A stretch of DNA of 7,229 bases from an uncultured Lachnospiraceae bacterium (lineage in GTDB: Bacteria > Bacillota > Clostridia > Lachnospirales > Lachnospiraceae). The notes below the pieces were generated by a model. The model searched no databases and was not told where the DNA came from. It saw only the letters and a list, made by a program, of their open reading frames with translations. Both the position numbers and the translations under genes were made by a program. This document shows, in pieces, positions 6,459 through 7,229 of the stretch (the first letter of the stretch is position 1; each line of letters opens with the position of its first letter). The stretch is from contig CAJTOK010000077.1 in the NCBI GenBank assembly GCA_910577825.1, forward strand, positions 1 to 7,229. The letters run 5' to 3'.

Positions 6459-6467
6459 ATTATACCA
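6453..6467 (-). promoter_or_regulatory. Candidate extended -10 promoter of the recombinase, sharing a palindromic -10
   Basis: TATAATATTATA (6453-6464) is a perfect 12-bp palindrome, so it gives TATAAT on both strands. On the minus strand TGGTATAAT (6467-6459) is an extended -10. No good -35 lies 16-18 bases upstream of it. Transcription would start near 6452 and leave a leader of about 73 bases before the recombinase start. Two polymerases could not occupy the overlapping promoters together, so mutual exclusion is expected if both are used. Confidence 0.45.
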
Positions 6468-6498
6468 GAAAGAAAAATATGGCTGGACATATATGGAC

Positions 6499-6504
6499 GG
6501 AGGT
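6499..6504 (+). promoter_or_regulatory. Ribosome binding site fixing the DUF4317-like start
   Basis: GGAGGT lies 6 bases before the ATG at 6511, a near-ideal arrangement. It selects this ATG over the earlier in-frame ATG at 6379, whose upstream sequence is the start of the recombinase gene and offers no ribosome binding site. Confidence 0.8.
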
Positions 6505-6510
6505 AAACAA

Positions 6511-7137
6511 ATGGTAATTGACAGGGAAGATATGCTTGAGCTTACAAGGCGTATGACAGTTAAAAGAAATTCATTTACAAGGATTGCAGGCTGTTACATA
6601 AATAAAGATGGCGGAAATGAAGGGACATTTAATACACATTTTCTTGATTTGGAATTAAAAGAAAAAGAGGATAATTTAAAGCTGGCCAGGACAGTCCCTT
6701 TTTCAGCAACCAATATTAACCTTAAAGGCTATGGTTTTACAAAACAAAACGGAGGAAAGGGCAGTGTATGGCAGCTTTTAATGGGAATGAACGCCTGCGG
6801 GCTTAAAAATGATGCACTTATGGAAGTTTTTTATGATTTAGTGGCAGGGCACTATAAAACAGAAAAAGATTATGCAGTCTTTGTATTCCATGACTGCTAT
6901 GATGTGCCAGTAAAGGCAGCAGATAAAGAAAGACTTGGGGAATCAGAGGAAGTTTATAATTATATTATATGTGTAATATGCCCGCTTTCAGGCAGCTTTG
7001 AACCAGGAGAACCAGAGTGTGGTTTTTTATTCCCCGCATTTACAGGCAGGAGCAGTGATATACACCATATTGCTGTATATAATGCAGATGCAGAAAACCC
7101 GCATACAGAACTTGTAACTGGCATATTAAAAATATAA
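6511..7137 (+). CDS. Short, divergent DUF4317-like protein of unknown function
   Basis: The 208-residue product resembles, from memory of the family, the N-terminal half of DUF4317 proteins of Clostridia. The likeness includes an N-terminus of the form DxxELxRRxT, then FTRIAGCYIN, then LKNDALMEVFYDLV, then FVFHDCYDVPVKA, then SEEVYNYIICVICPLSG, and finally GFLFPAFTGRSSDIH. Family members I recall are clearly longer, with a C-terminal half that is missing here: the frame stops soon after the FPAF motif, and a segment between the ICP and GFLFPAF motifs is also shortened. No membrane segment, signal peptide or known catalytic motif is visible, so it is probably cytoplasmic. The strong promoter and ribosome binding site argue that it is expressed and not simply a relic. 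It is divergent from the recombinase gene across a 132-bp spacer. The function of the family is not known to me. Confidence 0.75.
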   Translation: MVIDREDMLELTRRMTVKRNSFTRIAGCYINKDGGNEGTFNTHFLDLELKEKEDNLKLARTVPFSATNINLKGYGFTKQNGGKGSVWQLLMGMNACGLKNDALMEVFYDLVAGHYKTEKDYAVFVFHDCYDVPVKAADKERLGESEEVYNYIICVICPLSGSFEPGEPECGFLFPAFTGRSSDIHHIAVYNADAENPHTELVTGILKI

Positions 7138-7173
7138 GCTTTTATAAGGCTGCCGCCATACAGATGGAAAAAA

Positions 7174-7202
7174 TTGTTACTATTCAGGCTTTAGGGTATA
7201 AA
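7174..7202 (+). promoter_or_regulatory. Probable sigma-A promoter for a gene beyond the right edge
   Basis: TTGTTA (7174-7179) and TATAAA (7197-7202) are separated by 17 bases, with transcription expected from about 7209. No open frame with a ribosome binding site begins before the window ends. No clear terminator of the DUF4317-like gene separates it from this promoter. Confidence 0.5.
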
Positions 7203-7229
7203 AATAAATAATTTTTGCCAAAACATATA

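Noticed and set aside
6379..6510. N-terminal extension of the DUF4317-like frame from the ATG at 6379
   Set aside because: It starts at the base next to the recombinase start, has no ribosome binding site, and lies before a near-consensus promoter (6430-6458). The GGAGGT at 6499-6504 points to the ATG at 6511, where family similarity begins.
7164..7211. 15-codon frame (MEKIV...) after the DUF4317-like gene
   Set aside because: No ribosome binding site, and it overlaps a good promoter (7174-7202). It does not restore the missing DUF4317 C-terminal half.
5161..7219. Possible attachment repeat: AATAATTT followed by G/T-CC near 5162 and again at 7207-7219
   Set aside because: Only 8 A/T bases match without a gap, which is expected by chance in this composition, so it does not support an element boundary.

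Overview
The window looks like chromosomal DNA of a low-GC Gram-positive anaerobe, most likely a Lachnospiraceae-type member of the Clostridia. The evidence is the A+T-rich sequence with A/T-rich codon choice and many AGG/AGA arginine codons, strong GGAGG-type ribosome binding sites, sigma-A promoters with 17-bp spacers, and a DUF4317-like protein, a family I associate with that group. The organism assignment is inference; no rRNA or other marker is present.

Layout: (1) Positions 1-27 hold the first nine codons of a minus-strand gene with its own ribosome binding site and promoter. (2) Positions 28-378 are a 351-bp divergent intergenic region: a GC-rich island, an A/T-rich inverted repeat, one good promoter for the rightward gene and a repeated CCCGGC-TTTTAAA element on either side of it. 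(3) Positions 379-3661 hold a likely two-gene operon: a 929-residue class A penicillin-binding protein (glycosyltransferase plus transpeptidase) with a 215-residue C-terminal extension, then a 149-residue protein with two predicted membrane helices. (4) Positions 3748-5166 encode pyruvate kinase. (5) Positions 5173-6378, on the opposite strand and only 6 bp from the pyruvate kinase stop codon, encode a lone serine recombinase of 401 residues with all recognisable active-site residues. (6) Positions 6511-7137 encode a short, divergent DUF4317-like protein, divergent from the recombinase. (7) The last 92 bp hold a probable promoter for a gene beyond the window.

Functionally, the left part is core biology: peptidoglycan synthesis, an unknown membrane partner, and the last step of glycolysis. 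The right part is accessory in character. A serine recombinase without visible cargo or clear attachment sites stands head-to-head with a shortened member of a family of unknown function, and the two share a 132-bp spacer whose central 12-bp palindrome supplies a -10 element on both strands. I saw no CRISPR array, tRNA, rRNA or insertion sequence, and no convincing intrinsic terminator. The recombinase/DUF4317 pair is the best candidate for something undescribed, but the sequence alone does not show that the two work together.
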